From Psychromonas ingrahamii 37 (lineage in GTDB: Bacteria; Pseudomonadota; Gammaproteobacteria; Enterobacterales; Psychromonadaceae), in assembly GCF_000015285.1 (NCBI RefSeq), contig NC_008709.1, positions 4,154,001-4,218,000 on the forward strand: 64,000 nt of DNA. The letters run 5' to 3'. The translations under genes and the position numbers were made by a program. Under the pieces are notes generated by a model that had not been told where the DNA came from, did no database searches, and saw only the letters and a program-made list of their open reading frames with translations. Positions 19,810-29,333 of this stretch are shown piece after piece. Numbering within the stretch: position 1 is the stretch's first letter; the number at the start of each line of letters is the position of its first letter.

Positions 19810-22413
19810 TTACAAACGCTCACTTAACCAGGGTGCTACTAATGCAAGTGCATCAGCTAACGCAGCAGGATTGTTACCTCCTGCCATGGCCATATCTGGA
19901 CGACCACCCCCTTTTCCACCAACAGGACCGGCAACGAGATTAACTAACTCGCCAGCTTTCACTTTTTTGATTAAATCTTTGCTCACGCCAGCGATTAAAC
20001 TGACCTTATCATCGGCTGCTACGGTCGCTAAAACAACAATACCGGATTGCATTTTATTTTTCATTTGATCAACACTATCACGCAATAATTTAGGATCTAT
20101 TCCTTCGATATTTGCAATAACAACCTTTACACCGTTTATTTCAATGGCATTATCAATCAGATTAGCGCCCGCTGCACTCGCAATTTTTGCTTTAAGCTCG
20201 GCGACCTCTTTTTCTAATAATTTACTGCGATCCACAAGCTGTTCTATTTTTTCGCCTAAATTAACATGATCTCCCCGAACCAGACCACAGGCTTTATCAA
20301 CTTCATAGAGTAACTCTGAAATTACCTGATCCGCAGCCGATCCAACGGTTGCTTCTATACGACGAACGCCGGCAGCAATACCCGACTCAGAGCGAATCAA
20401 AAACAATCCCAGATCACCTGTCCGCTTGGCATGAGTACCACCACACAACTCGGTTGAGAAGTCGCCCATCTGTACAACACGTACCATTTCATCGTATTTC
20501 TCACCAAATAGGGCCATAGCGTTAGAAGACTTCGCTTCTTCTATGTCCATTAATTTAGTCACAACTTCATAGTTATTACGAATTGCCTCATTCACCAGGA
20601 AGGTTACTTCAGACAAACTGTCCGCAGACAGCGCTTCAAAATGGGAGAAATCAAATCGTAATTTATCCGCGTCGACCAAGGAGCCCTTCTGAGTAACATG
20701 CTCACCTAAGGTTTTACGCAGCGCCGCATGTAATAAATGAGTAGCAGAATGGTGTAACGCAATAGACTGACGGCGCGCTGTATCAACTTCGGCATGCACT
20801 TTGTCATTAACTTTCACGGAGCCCATACCGACATAACCACTATGCACAAATGCATCGCCGGATTTTTTAGTATCGGTGACCACAAATACGCCATTATTAA
20901 GTATTAACTTACCGGCATCCCCAGATTGCCCGCCAGCTTCAGCGTAAAACGGGGTTGCTGATAAAATAACTTGTCCACTATCACCTTCTTTTAATGCATT
21001 AACAAAAGCACCCTCCACAACTAAATGAGTTACCGTTGCCGCACCTTGCAGTGTTTCATAGCCAATAAATTCAGTTTTTTGATCGATAATAAGGGTCTTA
21101 TTGTAATCTATGCCAAAATTATTTGCTTGTTGCGCACGTTTACGCTGCTCAGCCATGGCTTTATCAAAACCAGCTTCATCTATTGTCAAGCCTCGTTCAC
21201 GGGCGATATCGGCAGTCAAATCAGCAGGAAAGCCGAAGGTATCGTACAGTTTAAAAACAACATCACCAGGGATCACCTGACCTTCAAGATGATCCAATTC
21301 ATTATCTAAGATCTGTAAACCACGATCCAGCGTTTTTGCAAACTGCTCCTCTTCCCGGCGTAATATTTTTTCCACAAATAAACGTTGTTTTGATAGTTCC
21401 GGGTAAGCGTCACCCATCTGATTAATTAATTCGTCATATATTTTGAAGAAGAAAATGTCCTTCGCACCCAGTTTATGACCGTGACGTACTGCACGACGAA
21501 TGATTCGGCGTAAAACATAACCACGTCCTTCATTGGAAGGCATTACACCATCACAAATTAAGAAACCACATGAACGAATATGATCAGCCACAACACGTAA
21601 CGACTTGTCTTCCAGATCGCTTGCGCCGGTTACTTCGGCAACTTTTTTGATTAAACCCTGGAAAAGATCAATCTCGTAGTTTGAATGGCAGTTTTGCATA
21701 ATCGCAGAAATACGTTCAAGTCCCATCCCCGTATCCACAGAAGGTTTAGGTAAATTTTCCATAGTGCCATCGGCATGACGATTGTACTGCATAAAGACGA
21801 TATTCCAGATCTCGATAAAACGATCGCCATCTTCTTCGGCTGTGCCAGGAGGACCGCCCCAAACATCTTCACCATGATCATAAAATATTTCGCTACAAGG
21901 ACCACAGGGCCCCGTATCTCCCATTGACCAAAAGTTATCTTTTGCACCAATACGTAATACGCACTTAGGATCCACACCTATCTCTTCGATCCATATTTTT
22001 TCGGCTTCCAGATCTTCATCAAAAACGGTGACCCACAACTTATCTTTTGGCAGCCCCAATTCAACGGTTAAATATTCCCACGCAAAACCAATCGCCTCAC
22101 GCTTAAAATAATCACCAAAGCTAAAATTCCCTAACATCTCAAAAAAGGTATGATGACGCGCGGTATAACCCACATTGTCCAAATCATTATGCTTGCCCCC
22201 GGCACGCACACAGCATTGACTGGATGTGGCTCTTGTATAAGCCCTTTTTTCGGTACCCAGATAGGTATCTTTAAATTGATTCATGCCAGCATTGGTGAAC
22301 AGCAAGGTGGGATCATCGTGAGGTACAAGTGAACCAGTACTTACACTTTGGTGCCCTTTATTAACGAAGAAGTCGCGAAACCCCTGACGAATTTCATTAG
22401 TTGATTTGATCAT
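19810..22413 (-). CDS. alaS: Alanyl-tRNA synthetase
   Basis: AlaS charges tRNA-Ala and proofreads mischarged Ser and Gly. The 867-residue protein has the class II catalytic domain ([30 protein letters not shown], and the [17 protein letters not shown] region), the editing domain with Zn-binding [13 protein letters not shown] and [13 protein letters not shown], and the C-terminal DHHA1/C-Ala domain ([11 protein letters not shown]). Length and start are normal. It lies in the order lysC-alaS-recA. Confidence 0.98.
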   Translation of the reverse strand: MIKSTNEIRQGFRDFFVNKGHQSVSTGSLVPHDDPTLLFTNAGMNQFKDTYLGTEKRAYTRATSSQCCVRAGGKHNDLDNVGYTARHHTFFEMLGNFSFGDYFKREAIGFAWEYLTVELGLPKDKLWVTVFDEDLEAEKIWIEEIGVDPKCVLRIGAKDNFWSMGDTGPCGPCSEIFYDHGEDVWGGPPGTAEEDGDRFIEIWNIVFMQYNRHADGTMENLPKPSVDTGMGLERISAIMQNCHSNYEIDLFQGLIKKVAEVTGASDLEDKSLRVVADHIRSCGFLICDGVMPSNEGRGYVLRRIIRRAVRHGHKLGAKDIFFFKIYDELINQMGDAYPELSKQRLFVEKILRREEEQFAKTLDRGLQILDNELDHLEGQVIPGDVVFKLYDTFGFPADLTADIARERGLTIDEAGFDKAMAEQRKRAQQANNFGIDYNKTLIIDQKTEFIGYETLQGAATVTHLVVEGAFVNALKEGDSGQVILSATPFYAEAGGQSGDAGKLILNNGVFVVTDTKKSGDAFVHSGYVGMGSVKVNDKVHAEVDTARRQSIALHHSATHLLHAALRKTLGEHVTQKGSLVDADKLRFDFSHFEALSADSLSEVTFLVNEAIRNNYEVVTKLMDIEEAKSSNAMALFGEKYDEMVRVVQMGDFSTELCGGTHAKRTGDLGLFLIRSESGIAAGVRRIEATVGSAADQVISELLYEVDKACGLVRGDHVNLGEKIEQLVDRSKLLEKEVAELKAKIASAAGANLIDNAIEINGVKVVIANIEGIDPKLLRDSVDQMKNKMQSGIVVLATVAADDKVSLIAGVSKDLIKKVKAGELVNLVAGPVGGKGGGRPDMAMAGGNNPAALADALALVAPWLSERL

Positions 22414-22841
22414 GAGTTATTCCATGTGAAGTATCTGTTCCGTTATTCTATGGATGGGTGAATAAAAAAACGTCAAATAAGTTAAAAATAAATAGAGTTT
22501 AATATAGCATGTCACTTGAAAAGGACAAAGAAGCGAACTAAGGATCGATTTAATTTACATTAATAATGAAACCATTTGTGCTTCTTTCACTATTATTTTT
22601 AACCTGAACTGTTTTTTTGGGGTATGACGGGACAGTAAAAAATAGGAGGCAAAAATCTACATAGCGCTTATTGGGAAGTAAATCATTGTCTTAATCCTCG
22701 CCTTTTTAAAATTCATGGCAATAAAGGAAGGATAATAATAACAGTCTGAAATTGATCTTATCTGGTAACGTTTCTAAGGTTGATTCTTTCTATTACTAAA
22801 ATGGCTATTAGCTTAATCATTGCAAACTGTCATCTGGCAAA
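22414..22841. other. Intergenic region between alaS and recA lacking recX
   Basis: In Vibrio, Shewanella and E. coli, recX sits between recA and alaS. Here the 510-bp interval carries no open frame of RecX size in any frame, and I see no recognisable RecX fragment. The DNA is AT-rich and must hold the alaS promoter. Confidence 0.55.
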
Positions 22842-22872
22842 CAAAAAAAGCGTGAAATATCACGCCTTTTTG
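22842..22872 (-). terminator. Terminator after recA
   Basis: GCGTGA (22850-22855) pairs with TCACGC (22860-22865), and flanking A- and T-runs extend the stem. The run of A on the plus side gives the minus-strand T-tract. It lies about 55 bp after the recA stop and separates recA from alaS. Confidence 0.85.
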
Positions 22873-22924
22873 TTTGCCCTGTTGCATAGTCTGTAGCACA
22901 GCCATACAAATTTAATTGAGCTAA

Positions 22925-24001
22925 TTAACCCTCTGAGGCAGTTACTTTTTTATCTTCAGTTACTTTTTTCTCTGCAATTATTTTTTTATCTTCAATGACT
23001 TCTGCTTTCGGCATTAACGCTTCGCGAATTTTAGCTTCAAGCTCTTCGGCTGATGCCGGGTTATCTTTTAAATACTGGCTTGCATTGCTCTTACCTTGAC
23101 CAATTTTAGCACCATTGTACGAGTACCAAGAACCCGCTTTTTCAACAAACTCTTGTTTAACACCTAAGTCAACCAACTCACCGAAATGGTTAATACCTTT
23201 ACCATATAGAATCTGAAACTCTGCTTGCTTAAAAGGTGGCGCGACTTTATTTTTAACCACTTTTACGCGTGTTTCATTACCAATAATTTCTTCACCGTTT
23301 TTAATCGCGCCAATACGGCGGATATCTAAACGAACAGAAGCATAGAACTTAAGCGCATTACCACCCGTAGTCGTTTCGGGATTGCCAAACATAACACCGA
23401 TCTTCATGCGGATTTGGTTAATGAAAATAACCATAGTATTGGTCTGTTTGATGTTCCCGGTTAATTTACGTAATGCTTGCGACATTAAACGTGCTTGCAG
23501 ACCCATGTGTGAATCACCCATATCGCCTTCAATCTCAGCTTTAGGTGTTAACGCGGCAACGGAATCTACCACCACCACACCTACTGCACCAGAGCGCACC
23601 AGCATGTCACAGATTTCTAATGCTTGCTCACCGGTATCCGGCTGAGAGATAAGCAGGTTGTCAACATCCACGCCGAGTTTTTTGGCATAAGTCGGATCAA
23701 GTGCATGTTCGGCATCAATAAATGCACAGGTTTTACCTTGTTTTTGCGCTTCGGCAATAACTTGTAAGGTTAGGGTTGTCTTACCCGAACTCTCCGGACC
23801 ATAAACTTCAACACAACGGCCGTAGGGCAAGCCACCTATACCCAACGCAACATCCAAACTTAATGAGCCAGTTGAAACAGAATCAATTTCCATCGATGCT
23901 GCATCATCACCTAAACGCATGATTGAACCTTTACCAAATTGTTTTTCAATTTGTCCAAGGGCTGCGGCTAATGCTTTATCTTTGTTTTTATCCTGACTCA
24001 T
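22925..24001 (-). CDS. recA: Recombinase RecA
   Basis: RecA forms filaments on single-stranded DNA, catalyses strand exchange, and stimulates LexA self-cleavage in the SOS response. The 358-residue protein has the Walker A motif GPESSGKTT, the MAW-type region, L1 and L2 loops ([19 protein letters not shown] and [16 protein letters not shown]), and an acidic/basic C-terminal tail. The tail ends in an imperfect repeat of KK-I/V-(I/T)-(A/E), longer and more lysine-rich than usual. GGAG precedes the ATG. The promoter and LexA boxes are given separately. Confidence 0.99.
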   Translation of the reverse strand: MSQDKNKDKALAAALGQIEKQFGKGSIMRLGDDAASMEIDSVSTGSLSLDVALGIGGLPYGRCVEVYGPESSGKTTLTLQVIAEAQKQGKTCAFIDAEHALDPTYAKKLGVDVDNLLISQPDTGEQALEICDMLVRSGAVGVVVVDSVAALTPKAEIEGDMGDSHMGLQARLMSQALRKLTGNIKQTNTMVIFINQIRMKIGVMFGNPETTTGGNALKFYASVRLDIRRIGAIKNGEEIIGNETRVKVVKNKVAPPFKQAEFQILYGKGINHFGELVDLGVKQEFVEKAGSWYSYNGAKIGQGKSNASQYLKDNPASAEELEAKIREALMPKAEVIEDKKIIAEKKVTEDKKVTASEG

Positions 24002-24038
24002 TTTATCTCCAGATTTGTGTGATCATGCTTTTATTTAA

Positions 24039-24094
24039 CTGTATATGCACTCAGTATTTGGGACTAAGTATACTGTTGATTTACACAGTATCAA
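24039..24094 (-). promoter_or_regulatory. recA promoter overlapped by LexA box, with a second imperfect box
   Basis: On the minus strand TTGATA (24089-24094) and TATACT (24067-24072) are 16 bp apart. The spacer is a LexA box, CTGT-N8-ACAG, at 24073-24088. This is the same architecture as the E. coli recA promoter, with the operator buried between the -35 and -10. A second box with one mismatch in the tetramers (CTGT-N8-TCAG, 24039-24054) lies downstream of the likely start point. Confidence 0.88.
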
Positions 24095-24146
24095 GTGCTT
24101 TTTATGTTTTTATCATCCGTCCAGTGTAATCAGTGTATTCGCCTAA

Positions 24147-24644
24147 TCATTCTATATCAATGGCCTCAATTAAACCAAGTAATGCGAGGCGTATCGCCTG
24201 CGTTCGAACTTCAGAACGGTCGCCGGTAAATAAATATGTTTCAGTTTTACTGGTCGAATGAACGTTATACCAAGAGATGCACACAGTGCCAACGGGTTTT
24301 TCATCGCTGCCACCTTCAGGCCCTGCAATCCCACTAATGGCCACCGCGATATCCGCATCAGAATGGGTTACCGCACCAACAGCCATTGCTTCAACCACCT
24401 GCTCAGAAACTGCGCCAAAGCCTTTAATCACCGATTTTTCGACGCCTAACATCTGTATTTTCGCTTGATCGCTATAGGTCACAAAACCTCGGTCAAACCA
24501 CTGTGAACTTCCAGAAATCTCAGTAATAGCGTATGCTACACCACCACCGGTACAGGATTCTGCGGTCGTGACAACGAACCCAGCCTGGTTGAGTTTGTCG
24601 CCTAGGACTTGCGCTAATTCTTGAACGGTTCTTTCAGTGAACAT
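24147..24644 (-). CDS. pncC: Nicotinamide-nucleotide amidase (CinA C-terminal domain family)
   Basis: PncC deamidates NMN to nicotinate mononucleotide in pyridine nucleotide recycling. The 165-residue protein is the stand-alone CinA C-terminal type, with TTAESCTGGGVAYAITEISGSS (Ser near the active site), a FVTYSDQAK segment, and AISGIAGPEGGSDEKPVGTV. The frame opens eight codons earlier, but GGAG precedes the ATG at 24644 and gives MFTERTVQELAQ. It lies between recA and divergent mutS, as in Vibrionales. Confidence 0.95.
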   Translation of the reverse strand: MFTERTVQELAQVLGDKLNQAGFVVTTAESCTGGGVAYAITEISGSSQWFDRGFVTYSDQAKIQMLGVEKSVIKGFGAVSEQVVEAMAVGAVTHSDADIAVAISGIAGPEGGSDEKPVGTVCISWYNVHSTSKTETYLFTGDRSEVRTQAIRLALLGLIEAIDIE

Positions 24645-24735
24645 AAGTTTTCTCCAATAAAGATCCAATACAATTGGAAATGTAAATTCAAGTGTTCTTA
24701 TTATATAAAGTTATCATCTATTAAGTGTATTCATT

Positions 24736-27306
24736 ATGACGCTAAGTGCGCAACAATTACAACAACATACCCCAATGATGCAACAATTTTTAACCATCAA
24801 GAGCGAAGTGCCCGACACTCTCCTTTTTTATCGCATGGGTGATTTTTACGAATTATTTTTTGATGATGCACGTAAAGCCTCACAGCTTCTGGGTATTTCT
24901 TTAACCCAACGTGGTAAAACCGGTGGTAATGCCATACCCATGGCCGGTGTTCCATACCATAGTGTAGAAGGATATTTAGCAAAATTAATTGCAATGGGAG
25001 AATCCATTGCAATTTGCGAGCAAATAGGTGATCCAGCCACTTCAAAAGGGCCTGTTGAACGAAAATTGGTGCGTATTATCACGCCGGGTACTGTTACCGA
25101 TGAAGCTTTACTTAACGATCGTCAGGACAATTTATTATGCTCGGTCTACCAGTTACAAAATAGCTTTGGCATTGCGTCATTAGATCTTGGTAGCGGTCGT
25201 TTTATTATTAATCAATTCCAGCATACTGAAACCTTACAAGCAGAACTACAACGCCTTAATCCTGCCGAGCTTTTATATCCTGAAAACTTTGAACATATGG
25301 ATTTAATAGAGCACCTACAAACCATTCGTCGCCGCCCTGAATGGGAATTTGAGCTGGCCACCAGCAAAAAAATATTAAATCAACAATTTTCCACCAAGGA
25401 TTTAATCGGATTTGGTGTAGAAAAAGCAGAGGTTGCGCTTTGTGCCGCAGGCGCGTTACTGCAGTATATTAAAGATACCCAACGCACCAGTTTGCCACAT
25501 TTACAATCGATCCAGTTAGAAAAAAATATTGACAGTGTTATTTTAGATGCTGCAACACGAAAAAACTTAGAGTTAACCCAGAACCTTTCCGGCGGCTTTG
25601 ATAATACCTTAGCTGAAGTACTGGATTTCACCGTCACACCAATGGGAAGCAGACTATTAAAACGTTGGATACATCAACCGATCCGCAATTTTAATACGCT
25701 AACTTACCGCCAAACGATGATCCAAACCTTAATCGAACAGGATCTAAGCAGTGCCCTGGCTGACCCCCTAAAACAGATTGGTGATGTTGAACGTGTTATT
25801 GCCCGATTGGCATTACGCTCTGCCCGTCCACGCGATTTAACGCGCTTGCGTACCGCTTTTTCACTCTTACCAGAACTCCAGCACCTGATCGCAGACCTGC
25901 CAACTGAATTAGTCGGTAAGCTCAATAAAGAGATGGGACTTTACCCAGAGCTGCTGACATTATTAGAAAAAGCAGTCATTGATAATCCACCAGTTATTAT
26001 TCGCGACGGTGGGGTTATCAAAGAGGGTTATAATGAAGAGTTAGACCAGTGGCGAAATCTTGCCAAAGGCGCAACCGATTATCTTGAGCAACTTGAAACT
26101 CGCGAACGTCAGGCAACCGGCATCAGCACCTTAAAAGTAGGCTATAACCGTGTGCATGGTTATTATATAGAAACCAGTCGTTCACAATCAGATATTGTTC
26201 CTGCCCACTACATCCGCCGGCAGACACTGAAAAATACCGAACGTTATATTATTGCTGAATTAAAAGAGCATGAAGATAAGGTTTTATCGAGCCGAGGCAA
26301 AGCGCTCGCCTTAGAAAAAAAGCTCTATGAGCAGTTAATCGACCTGTTATTACCGCATCTGCAAAATTTACAGTCAACCGCGCAAGCACTGGCCGAGTTA
26401 GATGTCCTTAATAACCTTGCAGAACGCGCTGTGACACTCAATTATGTGCGCCCTACCTTACAAGCTGAAAATGGTATTGAGATTGAAGAAGGCCGTCATC
26501 CGGTCGTTGAACAAGTGAGTAAAACACCTTTTATTGCCAATCCGGTTATGCTTAATGATAAGCGTCGTATGCTGATTATTACGGGTCCTAATATGGGCGG
26601 AAAATCCACTTATATGCGCCAGGTTGCACTAATGGTATTAATGGCACATATCGGCAGTTTCATCCCTGCTCAGCAGGCAAAAATAGGCCCTGTGGATCGT
26701 ATTTTCACACGGATTGGTGCATCGGATGATCTTGCCAGTGGACGTTCCACTTTTATGGTTGAGATGACCGAAACGGCTAATATTTTGCATAATGCCACCA
26801 AAAACAGTTTGGTATTAATGGATGAAATAGGCCGGGGCACCAGTACTTTTGACGGTTTATCTCTGGCTTGGGCATGTGCTGAACAATTAGCCAAAAAAAT
26901 CCAAGCCTACACGCTTTTTGCAACGCATTATTTTGAGTTAACCAAGCTACCTGAAAATATTCCCGAGTTAGTCAATGTTCACCTGGATGCCGTTGAACAT
27001 GGTGATGCTATTGCCTTTTTGCATGCAGTACAGGAAGGTGCCGCTAATAAAAGTTACGGTTTGCAGGTTGCCGCATTAGCGGGTGTGCCAAAAGAGGTGG
27101 TGAGTAATGCCAAAAATATATTACGTCAATTAGAATTAGGCTCGCAGCCTCAAGCGAACTTAAATGAAAAACCGCTGCAGACAACCTTAGCTTTTGATGA
27201 CGCGCAAACGAATCAGGCTCTGCTATTATTGGCCAACATTAATCCCGATGAGTTAACCCCCAAAAAAGCGCTGGAGTTAATTTATTTATTAAAAGAGCGG
27301 GCTTAG
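24736..27306 (+). CDS. mutS: DNA mismatch repair protein MutS
   Basis: MutS recognises mismatches and recruits MutL. The 856-residue protein contains the mismatch-binding motif [15 protein letters not shown] near residue 35 (the Phe-X-Glu wedge), the connector and lever domains, the ABC-type ATPase with Walker [33 protein letters not shown] (Walker B/signature), and [11 protein letters not shown]. The length matches E. coli MutS (853). The ATG has no strong Shine-Dalgarno sequence. The gene is divergent from pncC. Confidence 0.98.
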   Translation: MTLSAQQLQQHTPMMQQFLTIKSEVPDTLLFYRMGDFYELFFDDARKASQLLGISLTQRGKTGGNAIPMAGVPYHSVEGYLAKLIAMGESIAICEQIGDPATSKGPVERKLVRIITPGTVTDEALLNDRQDNLLCSVYQLQNSFGIASLDLGSGRFIINQFQHTETLQAELQRLNPAELLYPENFEHMDLIEHLQTIRRRPEWEFELATSKKILNQQFSTKDLIGFGVEKAEVALCAAGALLQYIKDTQRTSLPHLQSIQLEKNIDSVILDAATRKNLELTQNLSGGFDNTLAEVLDFTVTPMGSRLLKRWIHQPIRNFNTLTYRQTMIQTLIEQDLSSALADPLKQIGDVERVIARLALRSARPRDLTRLRTAFSLLPELQHLIADLPTELVGKLNKEMGLYPELLTLLEKAVIDNPPVIIRDGGVIKEGYNEELDQWRNLAKGATDYLEQLETRERQATGISTLKVGYNRVHGYYIETSRSQSDIVPAHYIRRQTLKNTERYIIAELKEHEDKVLSSRGKALALEKKLYEQLIDLLLPHLQNLQSTAQALAELDVLNNLAERAVTLNYVRPTLQAENGIEIEEGRHPVVEQVSKTPFIANPVMLNDKRRMLIITGPNMGGKSTYMRQVALMVLMAHIGSFIPAQQAKIGPVDRIFTRIGASDDLASGRSTFMVEMTETANILHNATKNSLVLMDEIGRGTSTFDGLSLAWACAEQLAKKIQAYTLFATHYFELTKLPENIPELVNVHLDAVEHGDAIAFLHAVQEGAANKSYGLQVAALAGVPKEVVSNAKNILRQLELGSQPQANLNEKPLQTTLAFDDAQTNQALLLLANINPDELTPKKALELIYLLKERA

Positions 27307-27382
27307 TGCCTTCGGACTTAAATAAGCTATTGATTTTAATGATAAAATGTGTCTGGTACATTTTTTAAAAACATTAAAGGTA

Positions 27383-27543
27383 TTACCACAGAGGACACAG
27401 AGACGCTGCGCTACACAGAGTAAAGGCTAAGAAAAAAGTTACTAAGCTGGTTATTATTTTGTGTTTTCCTCCTTTAACTCTGTTGAAGAAGAAGAAGAAT
27501 TGAAACAAAGTTTCGCAGTCTGATGAAGTGTCTGTGGTGAATT
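27383..27543. repeat. Interspersed repeat with inverted ends (CCACAGAGGACACAGAG type)
   Basis: The 161-bp element begins TACCACAGAGGACACAG and ends in the imperfect inverted copy GTGTCTGTGGTGA. Internal copies of ACACAGAG and ACTCTGTTG repeat the same motif. This pattern is typical of short interspersed MITE- or REP-like elements of marine bacteria. It lies in the 510-bp non-coding stretch after mutS; the rest of that stretch up to 27634 shows nothing I can name. Confidence 0.5.
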
Positions 27544-27634
27544 TTTTGTAAGAATATTAAGGGCATAATGAAATTAGGTCATGAATATATAATAGATCCG
27601 TTACTACTAGTGTAAACGTAGCTTGATGGATATA

Positions 27635-27668
27635 AAAATAACCGGGTAGTGGACTGCCCGGTTATTTT
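27635..27668. terminator. Strong bidirectional hairpin downstream of the EF-hand gene
   Basis: AAAATAACCGGG (27635-27646) and CCCGGTTATTTT (27657-27668) form a perfect 12-bp stem with A/T-rich ends, so it works as a terminator in both directions. It lies beyond a duplicated gene tail; the second copy of the duplication kept only the right arm. Confidence 0.8.
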
Positions 27669-27927
27669 GAGTGCGCTGCTTTTACTGTTTTACCCTGCGA
27701 CGGTTATTAGTAGTTGCTAGATGCTGATTAAACTCTTCCTAGCTAAGCTGCGCATCGCCATTCAAATCCAGCTCTTCAAAAGTGAACATAACTGCCCAGT
27801 TATTTTGAGTGCTGCTTTTTATTGTTTTAACCTGCGACTATTATTAGTAATTGCTAGATGCTGATTAAACTCTTCCTGGCTAAGCTGCGCATCGCCATTC
27901 AAATCCAGCTCTTTAAAAGTGAACATA
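27653..27927. repeat. Tandem duplication of the EF-hand gene 3' end (about 138-bp unit)
   Basis: 27653-27790 and 27791-27927 are near-identical tandem copies, both beginning ACTGCCC then GTTATTTTGAGTG and both ending GTGAACATA. The right copy is the real 3' end of the EF-hand gene. The left copy is a stranded duplicate of the same C-terminal codons with several substitutions. The duplication moved the terminator hairpin one unit away from the gene. Confidence 0.85.
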
Positions 27928-28220
27928 TTGGCATTTTGATTTGCGCCCAGACCAGGATTTTTCTCTCTACGTTGCGCAATAACAGCTTGGTATTCTTCTT
28001 CTGTCACTTGCCCATCGGTATTTTTATCCATTTCCTGATAGGTAAGCCGATACCTGACCTGCGTATTAATTTTATTGGCCATCTGGCTTAGGTTGCCCAT
28101 GCCTTGACCACCCGCACCTTGACTACCCTTGCCTTGACCGCCATCTGACCCGGCTGCATAAGAAAAGCCAACAACAAACACCGTCATTAACGCCAGAAAA
28201 GTAAGCATTTTATCCTTCAT
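27819..28220 (-). CDS. Secreted EF-hand calcium-binding protein
   Basis: The 133-residue protein has an N-terminal signal peptide (MLTFLALMTVFVVGFSYA), a Gly/Gln-rich stretch (QGKGSQGAGGQGMG), and two EF-hand loops: DKNTDGQVTEEEY near residue 70 and DLNGDAQLSQEEF near 112, each with Asp at positions 1, 3 and 5 and Glu at 12. It is probably periplasmic or exported and binds Ca2+. The function is unknown. It stands alone between mutS and metR. The 3' end has been duplicated in tandem immediately downstream. Confidence 0.8.
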   Translation of the reverse strand: MKDKMLTFLALMTVFVVGFSYAAGSDGGQGKGSQGAGGQGMGNLSQMANKINTQVRYRLTYQEMDKNTDGQVTEEEYQAVIAQRREKNPGLGANQNANMFTFKELDLNGDAQLSQEEFNQHLAITNNSRRLKQ

Positions 28221-28335
28221 AATATTTCCTTTTTTTATGATTTAAACCCGAGATCATTATAGTTCAAGAAATAAATTATGAAGGTCATCTCTATTGGCAT
28301 AAAACATCCCTATGCTGATCCTTGCATGATAAGGT

Positions 28336-29220
28336 TTAGCGTGTATCCATCCCCAGTTTAATAAAAGCGTTAATATAAGAGACGTTTTGATCTTCTTTTT
28401 TAATCGCCGCATAGAGTGTTTTATAAATACCTTTTTTACCCAAACGTATTTTTTTAACATGATATTGAAGACTGTAACTGTCGGCTAACCATTCAGGTAA
28501 TACACAAACGCCACGCTGATGTTCAACCATCTGTAGCATAATAGCCAAGGATTCAATTTGTTTATGTGCTTTAGGCTCAACCTTATCGGGCCATAAAAAT
28601 AATTGAAAAATATCTAAGCGCTGCTTTTCTATCGGAAAAGTAAATAACATCTGATCACATAGATCCGCGGCAACAATATAATTTTTTTTCGCTAAGGCAT
28701 GTTTTGTGGGCACGATCAGCACTTGTTCATATTCAAATAATGGATGAAATTGTAACTCTTTATGCTCATAAAAATCCGGCGTGATTAGTAAATCAACCTG
28801 TTGGTTTATTAATCCGTTGATCCCGGAAAATTGAAATTTTCTGATAATATCAATATCAATATTTGGCTGAGTGTGTAAAAACTGCGCGATCACTTGGGTT
28901 AACCATTCATGGCACGGATAACATTCCACACCAATTCGCAACAATCCCTGTAACCCTTGCCCCATTGCTTTCAAGGTCATTTCTGTTTGCACTAAAGTGG
29001 GCACAGTTTGTTTGCCAACTTTAAGTAATAACTCACCCGCCGGCGTTAAACGCAGGCGACGCCCACAACGCTGCCATAATTTTACGTTTAACTTTTTTTC
29101 AAGGTGACGAATCTGGTGAGATAACGCAGATTGCGTTAAACATAAAGCCTCAGCTGCCTGCGTTAGGGTGCCTTTTTCGTGCAGTGCAATCATGATTTTT
29201 AAATGCGACAGCTCAATCAT
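28336..29220 (-). CDS. metR: LysR-family regulator of methionine genes, MetR
   Basis: MetR activates metE and other methionine genes with homocysteine as co-effector. The 294-residue protein has the LysR helix-turn-helix (GTLTQAAEALCLTQSALSHQIRHLEKKL, residues about 16-45) and a substrate-binding domain starting RIGVECYPCHEWL, which is characteristic of MetR. It is divergent from metE with a 113-bp shared control region containing a MetR-type box. That neighbour is the main reason for the specific name. Confidence 0.93.
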   Translation of the reverse strand: MIELSHLKIMIALHEKGTLTQAAEALCLTQSALSHQIRHLEKKLNVKLWQRCGRRLRLTPAGELLLKVGKQTVPTLVQTEMTLKAMGQGLQGLLRIGVECYPCHEWLTQVIAQFLHTQPNIDIDIIRKFQFSGINGLINQQVDLLITPDFYEHKELQFHPLFEYEQVLIVPTKHALAKKNYIVAADLCDQMLFTFPIEKQRLDIFQLFLWPDKVEPKAHKQIESLAIMLQMVEHQRGVCVLPEWLADSYSLQYHVKKIRLGKKGIYKTLYAAIKKEDQNVSYINAFIKLGMDTR

Positions 29221-29222
29221 TA

Positions 29223-29235
29223 TGAATTTACCTCA
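29223..29235. promoter_or_regulatory. Candidate MetR box in the metR-metE intergenic region
   Basis: TGAATTTACCTCA matches the MetR consensus TGAA-N2-T-N2-TTCA at all fixed positions but one. It lies 3 bp from the metR ATG and about 100 bp upstream of metE, a position suited to autoregulation and to activation of metE. Confidence 0.45.
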
Positions 29236-29333
29236 TGGTTTTGTAATAAATCATCATTATTTTTCATAGTTAATTCTAAATACAATCATTCTCAACTTCA
29301 ATGTCTGCTCTATTTAAAAGGATGATAAAAATA

